Notes under the pieces: generated by a model | Told to the model about the DNA's origin: nothing | The model's database searches: none | Seen by the model: only the letters and a program-made list of their open reading frames with translations | NCBI GenBank assembly: GCA_040772845.1 | Contig: JAXGXG010000001.1 | Span: 6,572,001-6,636,000 of the forward strand | Length of the DNA stretch: 64,000 nt | Origin: PWXP01 sp040772845 | Lineage (GTDB): Bacteria > Planctomycetota > Planctomycetia > Pirellulales > Thermoguttaceae | Direction of reading: 5' to 3' | In this document: one piece after another, positions 61,732-64,000 of the stretch | Numbering within the stretch: the stretch's first letter is position 1 | Layout: the number at the start of each line of letters is the position of its first letter | Program-made: the position numbers and the translations under genes

Positions 61732-61852
61732 GGGCTCTTCCGTTTCTGGGTGCGTCTTCGGTTCGTAGTTCCGCCTTTAGGCGGTCTTTCACCTTTCCGC
61801 CTAAAGGCGGGACTACGAACGGGTCGCGTTTGCACCTGGAAACGGAAGAGCC
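61732..61852. repeat. Inverted-repeat element, family with GGCTCTTCCG termini (copy 2)
   Basis: The ends (GGGCTCTTCCGTTTCTGGGT on the left and GAAACGGAAGAGCC on the right) match those of 27349-27470. Inside is a second inverted pair of 24 bases (61761-61784 with 61797-61820, 23 matching), built around CCGCCTTTAGGCGG. There is no coding capacity; a hairpin GGCCACTGGCC/GGCCGGTGGC follows at 61860. Confidence 0.75.
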
Positions 61853-61933
61853 GAAAAAAGGCCACTGGCCGTGCAAGCAGGCCGGTGGCATCTTTGCTGC
61901 CCTCATTAACGCCAGGTTCTTGATTCTTGGGCT

Positions 61934-62905
61934 TCACGCATTGCTGCCGTACTTCCGCATCAGGGAGGCGTTCTCGGCCGGCTGGTCGCTGTAGCGATCG
62001 TAGATGCCGACAATCACGCCGTCGGTCGGCTTGATCGAAGCAAGCGTCTCGCGGAATGCCTGCTCCACCCACTGCGATCGGTCCGAGAGACGGCCTGCCG
62101 CCAGAATCTTGAACGCCAGGCAGGGACGGCGAGTCTGCCGGATGGCCTTGAACATGCGTGGTGGGTCTTCCTGCAGATACACCTCGCCAACCGGAATGGG
62201 CACGTGGCCCAGCAGCTTCCGCAGGTCTTCGGCGCTGCGATGCCGTTCATAGACGCACGTCATGTAGAAATCGACGTCCCAGCCCTTGGACTCCACCGCG
62301 TCGACCACGTCGGGCATGTGCGTGGAAATGCCCACCTGCATACCCGTGTCGCGCACCCGTTTCAGAAACTCCTGGACCTTGTCGAGCTGGCCCGTCTTGA
62401 ACATGCGATCGGTCAGTTCGCCATGATGGGCGACACCGATCGTACCGGCCTCGGCTAGCTGACGGAGTTCGTCGTCGGTATACCGGTTCTGGCCCAGCGA
62501 GATGAACTTCATCTCGGCGCCGGCTTCGCGAACCTGGCGATACGCATCCAGGTTGACCAGGTGCGACTGGAACGCGGTAATTCCCACTTCGCTACATCGC
62601 AACAGCGTCTTGACGATCTGTTCCGGCGTGTAGTACTCGCGCATCTGGTGATTGACGAACACAGACAGGTGCGAGCCGGCATTGAAGCAGTTGGCGCCGC
62701 AGACCAATCGCGAGATGCGGTGCGGCCCTAACGTGATTTGCGGCAACTTGGGCTCATCCTGCACGGCGGCGTCTGCCGTTTCGCCAGTGCCGACCGCCGC
62801 AACGGCTGCCGCAGCCACTGCCTTCTTAAGGAACTCACGCCGTGCCGGTTTCACCTCACTACTTGTCTGGCTATTATGCTCCGGGAATTGGGAACGCGCT
62901 GACAT
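61934..62905 (-). CDS. Tat-secreted aldo/keto reductase-like protein
   Basis: The 323-residue protein has a twin-arginine-type signal (PARREFLKKAVAAAAVAAVG) and a TIM-barrel aldo/keto reductase-like remainder (ITLGPHRISRLVCGANCF; EQIVKTLLRCSEVGITAFQS; GVAHHGELTDRMFKTGQL; DGVIVGIYDRYSDQPAEN). The usual AKR catalytic Tyr is not evident at its normal place. The gene is convergent to the ceramidase-like gene, separated by the repeat. Confidence 0.75.
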   Translation of the reverse strand: MSARSQFPEHNSQTSSEVKPARREFLKKAVAAAAVAAVGTGETADAAVQDEPKLPQITLGPHRISRLVCGANCFNAGSHLSVFVNHQMREYYTPEQIVKTLLRCSEVGITAFQSHLVNLDAYRQVREAGAEMKFISLGQNRYTDDELRQLAEAGTIGVAHHGELTDRMFKTGQLDKVQEFLKRVRDTGMQVGISTHMPDVVDAVESKGWDVDFYMTCVYERHRSAEDLRKLLGHVPIPVGEVYLQEDPPRMFKAIRQTRRPCLAFKILAAGRLSDRSQWVEQAFRETLASIKPTDGVIVGIYDRYSDQPAENASLMRKYGSNA

Positions 62906-63351
62906 GGACTGGCTCCTTCTGGTCGGTGTCCGCCATATAACCGGCTGCCTGCATTGCCAGGAGGCCGTGGGCGGCTTGTTTCTCGCGATCTGAAATCTCA
63001 GGTTGCAGGCTGCGAGTGCGATGTGGGGAACTCGCGACTCGCCAGCCCGGACTATTCACGAGGGGTAGGGTGGGTCAAACAAGCCGCTTTTGTGGTGGGT
63101 CAGCGGTCGCTGATGCCGGCCTTGTTCCAGGCGGCGGGCTGTAAATCAACTCGGTTGCGGCTTGTGCGAACCCACCAACGATCTACGCGACCTTGACCCA
63201 CCCTACGCAGATGAATAATCCGGGCTAGCGTCTCTATAGAGCATAGACGACAACGAAACTTGTGGCAAGCCGGAAATGCGCGGCGGTATGGCAAGGGTTG
63301 CAGGAACGGACCTGCACCCTGTGCCAGGTGGAAACCGTACGAAGGTGGCCG
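62906..63351. other. Intergenic region with a full dispersed repeat
   Basis: The 446-base gap contains the 142-bp repeat at 63065-63206 and the promoter region of the aldo/keto-reductase-like gene. No gene is seen. Confidence 0.5.
63065..63206. repeat. Dispersed repeat with 14-bp perfect terminal inverted repeats (GTAGGGTGGGTCAA)
   Basis: The 142-bp unit begins GTAGGGTGGGTCAA and ends with its exact complement TTGACCCACCCTAC. It encodes no protein. A partial copy is at 15001-15049. Terminal inverted repeats and a size below 200 bp fit a MITE. Confidence 0.8.
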
Positions 63352-64000
63352 CTATCCGTCGTTCTTCTGACCGTTTCGCAACAGGTCAACGGCCACAGTG
63401 ACCGGAGAAGGGGCGTCGCGGGTGGTTTGCTCCCGCTCGGCGACACGATGCATCGCCTCGTGGATTGCGTAGCAGGCGGTCTCGTAATCGACGTCCGCCA
63501 AGTAGGAAACCAGCCGGGTGCCCCGGTCGATCAGCTTCTTGTTCGTCGTCTCCACTCGCGACATGTAGTTGCCTTCAACCCGTCCCATGCGAGCCATCGT
63601 GGCAGTCGACATCAGATTCAGCACCAGCTTGACGGCCAAACGCTGCCACAGGTCCAGCGGCGATGCCGGCAGTTCGCAGCCGATGTGGAACAGATCTCGA
63701 ACAGGCCGGTCCGGTTGGGCGGGGCCGACGGCAATAGCGGCCGTCTTGGCGAAGTGCGAAGACCACGAAGCGAATCCTTGATCGAACTGCACCCGCCTCG
63801 GGCCGTGTTGGCGGATTTCATCGCCCACCAGAATCATGGCCAGCCCCGAACGGCCCGACTCCCAACGCGACGCGTCCGGTTCATTTCCGATACGAAACCG
63901 GTGGATTTCGGCATTATCAAGACATGGCGGGCAATCACGCAAGTGCGGCGCCACGTCCAACGACTGGTAGACCGATGCCGGCCAGTCGATTCCGCGCGGC
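63352..64000 (-). CDS. MurQ/SIS-like protein (N-terminus beyond window)
   Basis: The minus-strand frame is open at the right edge, so this is the C-terminal 216 residues. The stretch LAVKLVLNLMSTATMARMGR followed by VEGNYMSRVETTNKKLIDRG matches the C-terminal region of N-acetylmuramic acid 6-phosphate etherase (MurQ) and related SIS-domain proteins. A role in cell-wall amino-sugar handling is possible. The N-terminal SIS domain with its substrate-binding Ser/Glu lies outside the window, so the exact family cannot be fixed. Confidence 0.7.
   Translation of the reverse strand, partial: PRGIDWPASVYQSLDVAPHLRDCPPCLDNAEIHRFRIGNEPDASRWESGRSGLAMILVGDEIRQHGPRRVQFDQGFASWSSHFAKTAAIAVGPAQPDRPVRDLFHIGCELPASPLDLWQRLAVKLVLNLMSTATMARMGRVEGNYMSRVETTNKKLIDRGTRLVSYLADVDYETACYAIHEAMHRVAEREQTTRDAPSPVTVAVDLLRNGQKNDG

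Overview
The window is high-GC chromosomal DNA from a planctomycete (Planctomycetota, probably a Pirellulales-like member of Planctomycetia). The lineage call rests on a DUF1559 pseudopilin-type protein with an H-X9-DG-like end, a TIGR03009-type secreted protein, several twin-arginine (Tat) secreted Gfo/Idh/MocA oxidoreductases and sugar isomerases, a ThuA protein, neutral-ceramidase-like proteins, and a planctomycete-style integrase. No 16S or marker-gene phylogeny is available here, so the order is an inference.

Layout. 1-5627 (minus): a complete-order nqrABCDEF operon for a Na+-translocating NADH:quinone reductase; nqrF is cut by the window edge. 6018-9290: a TIGR03009 protein, a macro-domain protein and a two-gene ATPase/DUF4276 cassette resembling anti-phage systems. 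9694-16617: an SGNH hydrolase, two SDR dehydrogenases, a Tat-secreted Gfo/Idh protein and a sodium:solute symporter. 16671-25952 (minus): a second Nqr/Rnf-type operon (RnfC-D-G-E-A order). It has no RnfB and no full NqrF. Instead it carries a membrane-anchored 2Fe-2S protein equal to the front half of NqrF, then a 1251-residue NuoE-NuoF-GltD triple fusion and a HoxU/NuoG-N-like Fe-S protein. This is the most striking metabolic system in the window: a candidate pyridine-nucleotide dehydrogenase/transhydrogenase feeding an ion pump.

27586-41421: a 13.8-kb integrated element in a tRNA-Ser(TGA) gene, bounded by a 43-bp direct repeat. It carries an integrase, an Xis-like protein, a PrimPol-helicase followed by iteron-like repeats, a P27-type terminase small subunit, an HK97-type capsid protein, an S49 protease and a tape-measure-like protein. 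I see no terminase large subunit, portal or tail genes. Size and content fit a phage satellite or a reduced prophage. Near its right end lies a class II (long variable arm, Leu-like) tRNA with a glycine GCC anticodon, followed by an inverted partial copy of its own arm and a terminator.

41569-49820: an ASKHA/2Fe-2S corrinoid-activation-type protein with its LysR regulator, a TrxB-like reductase, an NRAMP-like transporter with a structured leader, miaA, a 2[4Fe-4S] ferredoxin and a small membrane protein. 50186-62905: a lipoprotein, a DUF1559 protein, a truncated ceramidase-like pseudogene, a XylR/AraC regulator, and a same-strand run of secreted carbohydrate genes (two isomerase/epimerases, ThuA, Gfo/Idh, HEAT-repeat, ceramidase-like), closed by a convergent aldo/keto-reductase-like gene. 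The right edge cuts a MurQ/SIS-like gene.

At least three families of short palindromic repeats (MITE/REP-like) occur between genes. Several have two copies in the window. No rRNA, CRISPR array or transposase was seen.
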